From NCBI RefSeq assembly GCF_000208745.1, contig NC_030854.1, positions 11,217,850 through 11,281,849 of the forward strand: DNA of 64,000 nucleotides, in the 5' to 3' direction. The DNA is from Theobroma cacao. Taxonomy: Eukaryota > Streptophyta > Magnoliopsida > Malvales > Malvaceae. Shown here piece after piece: positions 23,435-34,200 of the stretch. The number at the start of each line of letters is the position of its first letter. The first letter of the stretch is position 1. The notes under the pieces are model-generated. The model ran no database searches. It had not been told where the DNA came from and was given only the letters and a program-made list of their open reading frames with translations. Position numbers and translations under genes: made by a program.

Positions 23435-24766
23435 GCCTGTGGTAGCTTGTAGATACCCGATTTTGTCGAGGATTCCAGTTGACCCCTCTATCTCACAGAC
23501 AGTAGGTTACTATCACCAACACTTGGTGTATTTATGGGCCACTTGTCATTATAATTATTATTGTACATTATAACTTTGTAAATTATTGTATGTATGAATT
23601 TATTTTACTTACACGTGTTTCTATAAATATTGTTTTATATAAAAATGCTATATTTTAATCAATATTTTGAATAGTAATATTTGTCTATAAATCCTTTTAA
23701 AATAATTTTGTCTATTGATTTACTTGAGCCGAAAACGACTGGTAATTGTTTAAAACGGAATGTTTAACAACGATTGCTCACAGGAAAGGCAAGAAACTGA
23801 TATGTAAGCCTTGCGGAGTTTCGATTGGCATTCCGGGTAATGAGTGTAATCGGGACGTCGTGACAGTTGTCATGGGCCTGAGGGAGGTTCCGGGTCGTGA
23901 CACTTTAAATACAGAATTCAAATTGACATGATTCTTAAGCTATTGGATATTTAAGCTATAGGGATACAACTTTTATGTTTACCACCTTTCCCAGTTCAAA
24001 TCAAATCAAGGTGAAAATCACATTCGAAGTTGATAAACTGCCATAGCACTAGAAGAACAAGGCTACAACGCTAGTGAAAAGAAGCTCACCATACAATTTT
24101 CCCAAGAGCTCAACACCACAGCCATGGAAAAGTAGCTCTGCACCACTACTGTAGCAACAAAACTAGCACCACGGCACCAAGAAATCAAAGCCGTGGCGTT
24201 GGGCGATTTCCAAAAATAAAAATTTGACTGGATTTTGGAAATTAGGTTACTTTGAGCCTATTTAAAGGACCTTTTTCAAAGGTTTTAAGGAGGAGGCAGC
24301 AACCAACTATTCTGGAGATTTGGAGCCAAGAACAAAGTAAGAAGACAAGAAAATTTGAGAGAGAATTGAGATTGCAAAGCTTCAACACTTAGTTTCTTTC
24401 TCTACTTTTGTGTTTTTCTTATTTTCTTTGACTTGGATTCATGGCTAAATATCTTTGGATATTTTTTTATTAGTTATTATGAGCTAAATTATCTTTCTAG
24501 GATTGTGGTGGATTTTAACATGTGGTTTGAATATTAGTTTCTCTTTTATTTATTATGAATGTGTGTAGTTTTGCTTATTCAAATATGTTATTCATGCTTT
24601 CGATTGCTTGGCCAACAATTAACTGACTTGTGAATCTAATTGAGATCAAACAGAGAGATTTTAGATTGGACTAAGGTTTGAATAGTATATGTTCACATCA
24701 CTTAGGTGATTTGATTTGCAATTCGGGTAGACATACGCCAATTGCCATACATAGTCGCATTAGAAC

Positions 24767-27437
24767 TGTCACGACCCGGAACTCCCCTCGAGCCCGTGAT
24801 AACCGCCGCGATGTCTCGATCGACACTCATTACCCAGAATGTCAACTGGAACCCTGCAAGGCTTTAATATTAGCTTATCATTTCCCTTGTGAGTAACCGT
24901 TGCCAAATATCACGTTCTAAAAGATTTTTAAACTATTTTCAACTTAAAACAATAAAAAATAATTTTTGTCGCATAGAGGCATTTTGGTCATTTTTCCTCA
25001 CAAATCTTGAAACCAGTTAAAAATGTAGTATACGAGTGGAAAACACATATTTCATAATCAAAAATAAATTCAAATGTCTAAAACATTCATTTAAAACGAA
25101 ACTATATCTATTTGAATATAACAAAAATATTCAATAAAATATTATATTTTCTTATAAAACAATATTTATAGAGTTATCGGTAAATATTTTTTTTGTAGCG
25201 TAAAAGCTAAATAAATTCATACATACTGTAATACAGATAACCAAAGTATAAAATTTAATTTACAGTGACACGTGGGCCCACGAATGACTAAAAGTATAAA
25301 AAGAAATGAACCTACAATTTTTGGATGTGGCAAGTCCAACTGTAGTCATCGACGACATCAGTTATCTACAATCTATTCTGAGCCTAAAATGGGTGGAAAT
25401 GAGGGTGGTGAGATTATATAATCCTAGTGAGTAAACACATACCATCTAAAATATCTAAAGCCAAGTAAATGGAAACAGATAAAATAGTTTTAACATACTG
25501 TAATTCATCACCTTTCAACTTGTTTCAACCAAATAAAATCAATTCATATAAATCGAGTAATCAACTTGGCTTATGAATTTCTTAAAAGCTTTGGCTCGTG
25601 CCAAACTCATTCTCATGCCTAGTTATCAGGGATACCTTGATCGAGGGCTATCCCAACGAAGTCCACCAAGGCTGTTAAAAAAAGTTAAGTACGCATAAAT
25701 CATGTTTTTGTTTCGAAAACGTAGTCGTTCCTTTGCGTTGGCTGAGTTCCTCTTTAGATAAAACCGAAAAATTATGAAGTCATTTCATTAAATCACATTT
25801 TGTTTATAAAATCGAAAAATTAATCATTTAATTCATTTTCCATAAAATTCACAACATCGGATAAAAACCACTTTAGATAATTAAGATGATAGTAAGGTTA
25901 CTCACAGTACTAGGAGTTCGATATACTCCTATTCCCAGTCTTCGGGCACAATCTCTTTACCCTTGTTAGAGGGCTCACCACCTATACATCCTACTTGACA
26001 CGAATTTCAATAAATTGTGTCAATTTATCATAAACTATTTCAGGCTCTATAAATCTATATGAATGCACGAAATGTGATGTAAAATGTCCGAATAGCCGTT
26101 TAAATACGGTATTCGACCTAATTTGCACTATTCTTGGTGTAATTGGCTAAAACCTCCAATTTAACTTCAAATCGATTTCTTTCACTTTCTACACTCCAAT
26201 TACACTTAAAATACCTCAATGACTGTGAATATGATTCAATTTATCAATCCAAATCATAAATCGCACATGTCTATACATTAGGTAAAACTTCAGATTTTCA
26301 TGCCAAAATTTCTCATTAAATTTCTAGCCTCACCAATTATTAGATGCCACCAAAATATCATGAAATATCATCAATTTCAACCTTAATATCCTTCCTAGAA
26401 AATTCGGCCTCTTGTGGGTTTGTGAAGAACAAAGTGATTCCTTACTAGATTTTCATACTTTCCATTACTAAACAACCAAAACACTTAATTAGCTTGAAAT
26501 CTAGCAAAATCAATGCTCAAAACCTCTCCTCTCAAATTCGGCCAGCATGGGTTCATCATGCAAACTTGAGTTCTAAGCATGGAAAATGAAAAAGAAAGCA
26601 TGGGTAGTGTAAATCACAAGATAAAATCACAAAATTTTACCTTTATTAGCTTAANGGTAGTATAAATACATAAGATAAAATCACAAAATTTTACCTTTAT
26701 TAGCATAATCCCTTGAAATCCCACACTTTTTCTTCAATTTTCCCACCTAAGGTTTCTGTTCTTTCCTTTCCTCTTCACTTCATGCTTTGGCCAGCCATAT
26801 GGGTGAGACTAAGAGAGTTTTAAATAGATTTTATAAGGAAATTCTAGAATAATCTAAACTTGACACGTGGCATGTTTCTATTGCTCCATGTGTAATACTT
26901 ATCCATTAAGCAATCTTTCTCCACCACATAAATTTCCTCAATTATCCATGATAATATTGGATAAAATTCATGTGCTGGTCAAGTGTTGGGTGGTGTAAAA
27001 TTACAATTTTTCCCTTGGGTGGCAAAATGACTATTTTACCCTTATGCTCCAAAAAATACCGAGATTATAATTTTTCACTTCTCAACCTCAAATCATACTC
27101 CAATAAGTCAAATGTGATCAAAACCTTTCAAAAAAATTTTCCATTTTGTCATCGAGTGACAAAATTACCATTTTACCCCTAGAACATGAAAATTTCAATT
27201 TGGCTCCAATTCAGCCCTCAAACTCCAAATCACCATTTTAAATCATTCCTGGACTATAAAAGTTTCAATTTCACCCTAAAATCTCTATTTGATCTAGTTC
27301 GAGGCTTAAATCAACTTTGTTGTACCTCTAGGTACAATACCTACTTTTGTAAATTTTTTGGGACTCTCCTAGCATGCAAACATAATAATCCATCACATGT
27401 ATGTCATGACAAATATTTTATAAGGTCGGGCTTTACA
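24767..27437 (-). mobile_element. LTR-C solo LTR (copy C3), TSD AGAAC/AGGAC
   Basis: It runs from TGTCACGACCCGGAAC to GGTCGGGCTTTACA (2671 bp). The flanking 5-mers AGAAC (24762-24766) and AGGAC (27438-27442) differ at one base. Near 26655 it contains a single N with a local ~60-bp duplication that the copy at 53761-56715 lacks. It sits in LTR-D copy D1. Confidence 0.88.
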
Positions 27438-27869
27438 AGGACACTTACTTAATGAACTTAATTTAATTGATTCTTATAGACATATAGTGAACTAATTAAG
27501 TTAGTTATTTACATAAGCAACTTGACGGAGACTTGTCCATAATTTTGGGTTTGAGGTTAGTAAAACCACCTAGGAAAGATAACTAACAAGAAAAGCTAGC
27601 ATTAGATGAAATGTTGAATGAATCTATAATCTTGGTCTTTAATAAACTGCTTTTCTTAACTTATTTAGTTTGTTAGTTAATTTAGTGTTTATTTTAATTT
27701 TGTTTTAATTAATTTTCTGCAAATTGTGATTACTTAAATAAGATGGATTTGTTATAAGATTTTAGTGCTTAGTAAAAATTTAGGAACAAATCTCTGTAGG
27801 AACGATACTCTACTTCATCACTATATTACTTATTCAATACGTATACTTGCGCGTGAAAAATCGACAATA

Positions 27870-27952
27870 AAGACACCATATCAGATGTGGTATGGCAAAA
27901 AGCCAAACTTGTCTTATACAAGGAATTGGGGATGTACGCCTTACATGAAGCA
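27870..27952 (+). pseudogene. Co1 integrase remnant between two insertions
   Basis: A short continuation of the integrase with the typical copia block KTPYQMWYGKKPNLSY and GCTPYMKH. It is cut at 27953 by the reversed LTR-E insertion and resumes at 32260 with the FVGYPKQT block. Confidence 0.8.
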
Positions 27953-29356
27953 TGTAGGGGATTTAAATCATGCTAAGACAACTCATACGTAGCGAAATAT
28001 TATTATTAAAATTTTAATCCCCCAAGCAATGGATCACTTTAATTGAAACTAATCTAGAAAAACCAAAAAAGAAACTTTGACATACCTAAAAGTTTGCTTT
28101 CTTTGGTAGAGTCCTACTTGGCTTTTCGTTTTAACTGTTGTACAACAACTAGGACTTATCAAACCACAGCAGCACAATTGTTCTGCCTCTAATGGTGATC
28201 CACACGATGATTTGTTAAAATCTCTTCACTAAGAGTGTGTGAATCCCGAAATCAAAGTTTGTGCTAGCAAACTCTCAACTTTGAGCTCCCTTGTATTTCT
28301 TTCTTTTTGGCTATGATCCTATCTCAACATATGAGAAAATAAAATAGAACTCTTTTATATATTCAAAAGGTGGCTAAGGGATTCGTTTATAGAGTGAATT
28401 GACCTACTTTTTATCCAACAAGGATTATAAAATGTCTTGGGCTAATTAGGCCTTTATTTAATACTCCATCAAATCATATTTGATTTAGCCCAATACTTAA
28501 TTAGATTAAGCCTCTATAATATCAATTAGATCACATCCAATTGAACTCAAATTAATTTCAACAATTCACCTTATGTGTGTGACTAATTAGGTTCTGAATA
28601 TGTTAGCAGTAAATATAAATTAATTCAATTAAGTATTTATATTTATATTTATAGATCATGAGTGGCATCTAGCAATACATCATGACCACCCAAATGTCAA
28701 GAGAGTCAATATGATTTGACTAACATTTCAGTGTACAGTATCTTAATGTAATTCGATCATTTCATCATATATCCTAGATAGATAGAAAGCCTAGCTCGAT
28801 GTTTGCTTTCTAACTTATCTATATTAGTCCTACAGTTTTTATATTAACCTATAAAGATTGCCTTGGCCAAGGACTTTTAATCAATATAAGCTAGGAGCAA
28901 ATGAGATATGTCCCCTTCAAATTACTTTAGGGTGATGAATCCTCTTTGGACTACTCATTGATCTTCGCATGTGTGAGACCTTGACCTTTATAGACTCGTA
29001 AAGGGAAGTATACGCGATATCCCTGATCAGGGGTAATTTCATCATTTCCTTACCAAACCCATAAAAGTAAGTTTTAAACAATATTAAGGCCTAAGTAGGC
29101 CTAAGGCATAAATGAATGATGAAAATATGGGTAAAATGACAAGGAAACAAAAATTTTGGTGATTTTCACAATAGAGGCAAAATGGTCATTTTTCATCTCG
29201 AGTTAAAATTTTAAGTTTTCATGAACCCGAGTATGTCTAGACCATTATATTATCCTGGTGTCAAAGGAGTAAAAAGATTGCACAAAGGGTTGCATGAGAA
29301 CAAGCTAACTAGTCAAGGGCATTTTTGTAATTTTAAGGGAATTGATAAGTTTGGCC

Positions 29357-29365
29357 TATAAATAT
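29357..29365 (+). promoter_or_regulatory. TATA box of LTR-A (copy A6)
   Basis: TATAAATAT about 385 bp into the LTR, followed by TTCTTCCAGCAGCTTCTTC, a plausible start region. Copies near 47619 (TATAAAG) and 13855 (CATAAATAT) have it at the same place. It would put transcription start upstream of the putative intron 1. Confidence 0.6.
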
Positions 29366-29684
29366 CCTTCTTCCAGCAGCTTCTTCTCCCTTTATCTAGC
29401 AGCTTGTCTTCTTCTTCCTTCTTCCCTCTCACATTTCTTTAAAACCTCCATGGAAGCTTGATATGGAGCTTGCATGATTTTCTCTCTCTAGCTCTAGTTT
29501 TCATACTTTTGAGCCCTTTTGACTAGAACCCTTGTATTTTTTCACTTCCTCACTTCAAAACCCTTGGTAAAGCTTATTTCCATACTTTCTCTCACTAGTT
29601 GGGCATTCTAGAGAGGGAAAAAAAGAATTACCCCATTTATTTGGAAGCTATTGGAAGGGAATTCAACTACAAAGAAACCCAAGG

Positions 29685-29901
29685 GTGAGTGTTGAACTAA
29701 GCTCGATTTTTAGCTGTAGAAAATGGCTAGTAATTTAGATTAAGAGCTGTTTTATTGTTGAGTATGTTCATTACTTTTTTTCTGATTAAGATAATGAACA
29801 TAGATAGCCATTTAATGTGGCAATTGAAAGCTAGCTAAAAGATAGCTTTTAGGGTTCATAGTGTGTGAATTGGCCTATTGCTTATGCTAATGTGATGGTA
29901 G
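29685..29901 (+). other. Putative LTR-A intron 1 in copy A6
   Basis: Donor ACCCAAGG/GTGAGTGTTG and acceptor TGATGGTAG/GTTCCAAGGAAG (217 nt). The exon-like block that follows is 29902-29977 (76 nt). Confidence 0.6.
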
Positions 29902-30196
29902 GTTCCAAGGAAGCCCCATCATCCCATTTGGACAATTAGGGGAAATTAGAGTTAGAGAAAGGCTCAACAATATACCGGTGACTGAACTGCATTCAAAACT
30001 TGTTTTAGGGATATAATGTATTTGCTAAACATTTGAATGAATTATCAAGCTTTATATTAAAACAAGTGCCTTGGGAACAAGCTTTTGATAGATTGTCTCC
30101 ATGTTGTGACATGTGACTATTATTGATTCATGCATTACCACATTGTGTTGATATATATATATGTGAATACATTGTTGTGTAATGATATTGACTCGA

Positions 30197-30318
30197 CTAT
30201 GTGCGAGTAGGGAATACGCATAAGCCGATGATGACCTGGTCATGTGCGAGTAGGGAGTGCGCATAACCTAGTGATGACCTAGCCATATGCGAGTAGGGAG
30301 TGCGCAAGAGTTGGGAAT
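30197..30318 (+). repeat. Minisatellite in LTR-A copy A6
   Basis: Three units of about 50 bp with the core ATGTGCGAGTAGGGAGTGCG separated by GATGATGACCTGGTC-like spacers. Confidence 0.85.
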
Positions 30319-30535
30319 AATGGGATGGTGTGCATGATGCTGATGGGTATATGTATATGTATGCATACATAAACATGTGTGTTATAAGAAATTTATGAGT
30401 TATGTACATGGATGTAATGTATGTGAAATTCAGTATGTTAAACTTTGGAAAGTTGTTATGTACTTTTATTGGTTTTGAACATTTTAGCAGGGTGGTTTTC
30501 TTTGGGAGAAAGGGAAATTTTCATTTGGTGCCTTG

Positions 30536-31012
30536 TATCTCGCTATAGTGAGAAACTCTCAGGTTTGAGAGTCTTCAACAGAATTGGTTCTCGCTGCAAC
30601 GAGATAGTCATTGTAGATTCTTTCTGCAGTGAAAAAGAATCTCGTTGCAGCGAGAAACTCTCTGTTTCATCAGCTGAATTTCACTATAGCGAGAAACCTT
30701 ATGTTTTTGGGTTACAATTTCGCTGCAACGAGATTCAATCTTGCTGCAGCGAAAAACTTTCTGTTTTGTCTCCTATCTTGTCCAATTGTAGCCCTATCTT
30801 TAACTTCTTTGCTACCATGTCTGAGCATGGACTTCCAATATTAAGGACTAAATGAGTTAAGTTTTAAATGAGGAGGTTTAGTGAGAAACCCTTGGCCAGT
30901 TGGGAAACCCTCGTTCAGCTAGTAACTTAATCCCAACGTCACTGCAATGAAAATTCATTCTCACTGCAGCATAGCTGCAGCGAGAATGCCTTTCCGCTAC
31001 AGCGAAGATTTG
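30536..31012 (+). repeat. Palindromic GCTGCAGC motif cluster in A6
   Basis: About eight self-complementary or near-self-complementary motifs of the form CTCGCTGCAGCGAG, for example CTCGCTATAGTGAG near 30538, CTCGTTGCAGCGAG near 30641 and CTTGCTGCAGCGAA near 30738, often followed by AAACTTTCTGTTTTG-like text. Because of them one frame stays open for 136 codons (30445-30855); I do not regard it as a gene. Confidence 0.85.
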
Positions 31013-32259
31013 TTGTCGTATTTGACTTGCTTGTGTATCATTGAAGCTTTCATTCTTGAAATGGTTCATTATGTATGGATTCATGATTTTCAAATGATTA
31101 ATCATTTAAGGGCTTGATAAGGGGTTTTTAATATGAATGGAACTAAATTGCATTGTTTTGAAACAAGTGCATCATGATTTTAAATTCTCCTTTGTTGTTG
31201 CTTGTTACCTTCCTTGTTCACTCATTGGGTTTATACTCACCATTTTCAACTTCATGTTTTCAGATCACGAGGCAGTCGGTAATTAGGACGAGGTGTCCTT
31301 GTAGACTTGTATCCATTTTTTGGTAGGTGTCTCGGCATTCAGTAGCTGTACATTCGTCCGAGTCCATCCGCTAGAAGTCGAGTATTATTTTGTTGTGTAT
31401 AGATGAACCTAATATAAATGGTTAAGATACATGTTGTAGACAATGTATATACACTTGTTTGGTATGCCAGTATGATATGGTAATGTGTAGTATTATTTTG
31501 ATTCTAGGTTATGAAATGTGACTTAGCAGTTTATGATGGAATGATAAACATGTCAGATTAATAGGCCTACTTGGGCTTAGTGGATTACGTCCATTGGGCC
31601 CATGTACTGGTCATGGCTCAAAATTTGGGTCGTGACAGCATACTTCATGCCATACCTAAAAGCACCTTGTTTAAGCATATGGTCATCTTCAGACCCGTAG
31701 AGGTGAAATCAAAGCATAATAATTCACATAAAAGATGACCTCGTATCACAAGTCAAAGGATTACTTACACTACTAACACATGAGAGTATTTCCATAGATA
31801 CTTGAGTGAAATACCAAATGAAACTCTCATAACGGGTCATGTTCAGTGAACTTGTTCCTTAACAAGCACCCACGTACTATTCCCAAGTATCTCACATACT
31901 TCAAACTATGATATCAATTGCTTACTTCTAAAGTAAGGACGCTTAGCATGTACTAGCCTTTGAGCATTGTCAATGCCCATATTCTTGACAATACAATGAC
32001 CAGGAACATATTTAGGAACAAGGCTTTGATGCATAAGAATCTCATAATTATAACCTTTATAATTTCTTTGCAATGCTATTATGTTCCAAGGACTTTATCT
32101 ACACAAGTCTCTCATAACTCTTTATAAATAAACTCATGGATAAAGAAATACGTCATGCATTATCTAAAATATACATAATGTATTGAACATAAAATATGAC
32201 TAATTAATGTAGTGTTTTACAAGCATAAAATCGATTAGCTTATAGGGCTTACACTAACA

Positions 32260-34200
32260 AAGCATGCTTCGTTTGATAAGTTTAGACCTAGATCTGACAA
32301 ATGCAAGTTTGTAGGCTATCCTAAACAAACTATAAGATACTATTTTTACAATCCCACTAAGCAAAAGGTGTTTGTCTCAAAAGATGGCACCTTATTGGAG
32401 AAAGAGTTTCTACTTGAAGGGACTAGTGGGTGTAAGATAATTCTTTAAGAGGTTCAAGAACCATAAAGTAACATCACTATGGAACTTGAGCCAACGATTA
32501 AAGCATTGGATGATTAACCTGGTGCTCAAGAAACACAAGTGCTCCATAGATCTACATGATAGAGACAACCTTCAAAAACATATAGATTTATGCTGGAAAG
32601 AGATGCTATGCCAATTGACAAAGAGCCAACTACTTATGAGGAAGCAAATCTGGTATTGATTTTGATAAGTGGTTGGAGACTATGAAATCCGACATGGATG
32701 CCATGCATGTCAACCAAGTATGGACTTTGGTTGATGCACATGAAAAGATTTAAACCGATAAGATGCAAATGGGTCTTTAAGGGAAAGACTAGCATAGATG
32801 GTAATGTACAAATGTATAAAGGTAGGCTGGTTGCTAAAGGTTACAACCAAGTTGAAGGAATCGATTATGAGGAAACCTTCTCAACTGTAGCCATGATTAA
32901 ATCAATTCAGATTTTGCTTGCTATTACTGCATATCATGGCCATGAGATAGGGCAGATGAATGTAAAAATAGCATTCTTTAATGAGAATTTATAAGAAGAA
33001 GTGTATATGACACAACTTGAAGATTTTACATCCAAGGAGAATCAACATAAAGTTTGCAAACTCCAATAGTCCATTTACGAGCTAAAGCAAGCGTTTAGGA
33101 GTTGGAATATCAAATTTGATGAAACTATTAAAGAGTATAATTTTGTCAAGAATCTTGATGATCCATGTGTTTACTAGAAGGTAAATGGACAAGCAATTGT
33201 ATTCTTAGTACTTTATGTTGATCACATACTACTAATAGGAAATGATACACTAATGCTGCAGATTGTCAAGATCTGGCTATCCAAATAATTATCCATGAAA
33301 GATTTGGGAAAAGGGGCCTATATTTGGGAATAAAGATCTATAGAAATAGATCAAAGAAGTTGCTAGGATCATCCCAATCCACTTATAAAGACAAGGTGCT
33401 AAAAAGCTTTAGCATGACTGAATCCAAGAGGGGAAACTTACCTATGTCACATGGCATTTAACTCTCAAAAGACATGAGTCCGAAGAAGCAAAAAGAAAGG
33501 ATGGGGACGGATAGGATGCCATATTCATTGGCTATAGGATCTATCACGTATGCCATGTTTGTAATAAACTAGATGTAGTGTATGCTCTAAGTGTCACGAG
33601 CAAATACCGATCGAATCTAGGTGAGAGCCAATAGATTGTTGTAAAAAATATCCTTAAGTACTTACGAAAAACTAAGGATGTTTTCTTGATCTATAGAGAG
33701 GTTGAACTCCAAGTTAAAGGACATGGAGATGTTACATTCCAATCCGATAAGGATGACAATAAATCGCAAAGTGGGTTTATATTTACCTTAAATGGCAGTG
33801 CTATCAGCTAGAAAAGTACCAAGTAAGCAACGATCGCAGATTCTACAATGGAGGTTGAATACATCTCTGCATCTTAGGCAATGAAAGAGGGAGTTTAGAT
33901 CAACAAGTTCATAACTAAACTTGGTGTGGTTCCTAGCATTGTTGATCCTACAACTTTGTATTGTGACAACAATGGAGCCATTACGCAGGCAAAGGAACCG
34001 ACGTCTCATCAACGGTCCTAACATGTATTTTAGTGTTATCACATAATTAGGGAGATCATTAGGAGAAGTGATATTAATATAGAGAGAGTACCCACGGAGG
34101 ACAACTTAGCTGACCTTCTCACTAAAGTTTTGTCTCAGCGCCACTTAGAGGGCTTAGGTATTAAATACATGGGTGATTGGCTTTAATGCTAATGGGAGAT
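32260..34200 (+). pseudogene. Co1 integrase end, reverse transcriptase and RNase H remnant
   Basis: Reverse transcriptase copies element RNA into cDNA and RNase H removes the RNA. In order: integrase end (KCKFVGYPKQT, KQKVFVSKDGTLLEKEF), RT start (CKWVFKGK, YKGRLVAKGYNQVEGIDYEE, FSTVAMIKSIQILLAI), the RT catalytic box as VLYVDHILLIG near 33206-33240, where the second Asp of YVDD is His, then RNase H (SDKDDNKSQSGFIFTL, DSTMEVEYISAS, TLYCDNNGAI) and the terminal DNLADLLTKVLSQ block. Frameshifts and stops occur throughout, so it is non-functional. It ends just before the polypurine tract and 3' LTR. Confidence 0.9.
34190..34200 (+). other. Co1 polypurine tract
   Basis: TAATGGGAGAT directly before the LTR start TGTTAGTGCAAGCC, the usual place for plus-strand priming in copia elements. 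Confidence 0.75.

Larger units (their letters stand above)
20953..23902 (+). mobile_element. LTR-C solo LTR (copy C2), TSD CTTTA
   Basis: It runs from TGTAAAACCCGACC to GGTTCCGGGTCGTGACA (2950 bp) between exact duplications CTTTA (20948-20952; 23903-23907). It belongs to the same subtype as the copy at 62765-64000. It is the clearest LTR-C example of the two-intron layout. Confidence 0.95.
20455..27869 (+). mobile_element. LTR-D solo LTR (copy D1), TSD AAGAC, holding two LTR-C copies
   Basis: It begins TAATAACTCTATTATATAGA (consensus TGATAACTCT) and ends GAAAAATCGACAATA between exact duplications AAGAC (20450-20454; 27870-27874). The insertion splits an NK/TPY codon stretch of the Co1 integrase. 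Without the LTR-C inserts it is about 1.79 kb, matching the 1808-bp copy at 38559-40366. Confidence 0.93.
29978..31263 (+). other. Putative LTR-A intron 2 in copy A6
   Basis: Donor ATACCG/GTGACTGAAC (one base off GTGAGT) and acceptor CATGTTTTCAG/ATCACGAGGCAG (1286 nt). It holds the minisatellite and palindromes. Confidence 0.55.
28972..31637 (+). mobile_element. LTR-A solo LTR (copy A6), TSD GCATG/GCATA
   Basis: It runs from TGTGAGACCTTGACC to TTTGGGTCGTGACA (2666 bp). The flanking 5-mers GCATG (28967-28971) and GCATA (31638-31642) differ at the last base; the uninterrupted site is seen in the plus-strand LTR near 34817. It holds a TATA box, both intron-like intervals, a three-unit minisatellite and the richest palindrome cluster. 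Confidence 0.92.
27953..32259 (-). mobile_element. LTR-E solo LTR, reversed, TSD AAGCA, in Co1
   Basis: It is a reverse copy of the Co1 3' LTR (34201-35836): it starts TGTAGGGGATTTAAATC and ends GGGCTTACACTAACA, between exact duplications AAGCA (27948-27952; 32260-32264). Without the LTR-A insert (28972-31637) it is about 1.64 kb against 1636 bp for the 3' LTR. So Co1 took a solo LTR of its own family in the opposite direction. Confidence 0.93.

Noticed and set aside
27999..28020. Left end of reversed LTR-E at TATTAAAATTTTAATCC
   Set aside because: The flanks there do not match; homology with 35792-35836 extends to 27953, where the AAGCA duplication is exact.
30445..30855. 136-codon plus-strand open frame with repeated SEKLS-like text
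   Set aside because: The repeat is the translated palindrome cluster of LTR-A; other LTR-A copies do not keep the frame.
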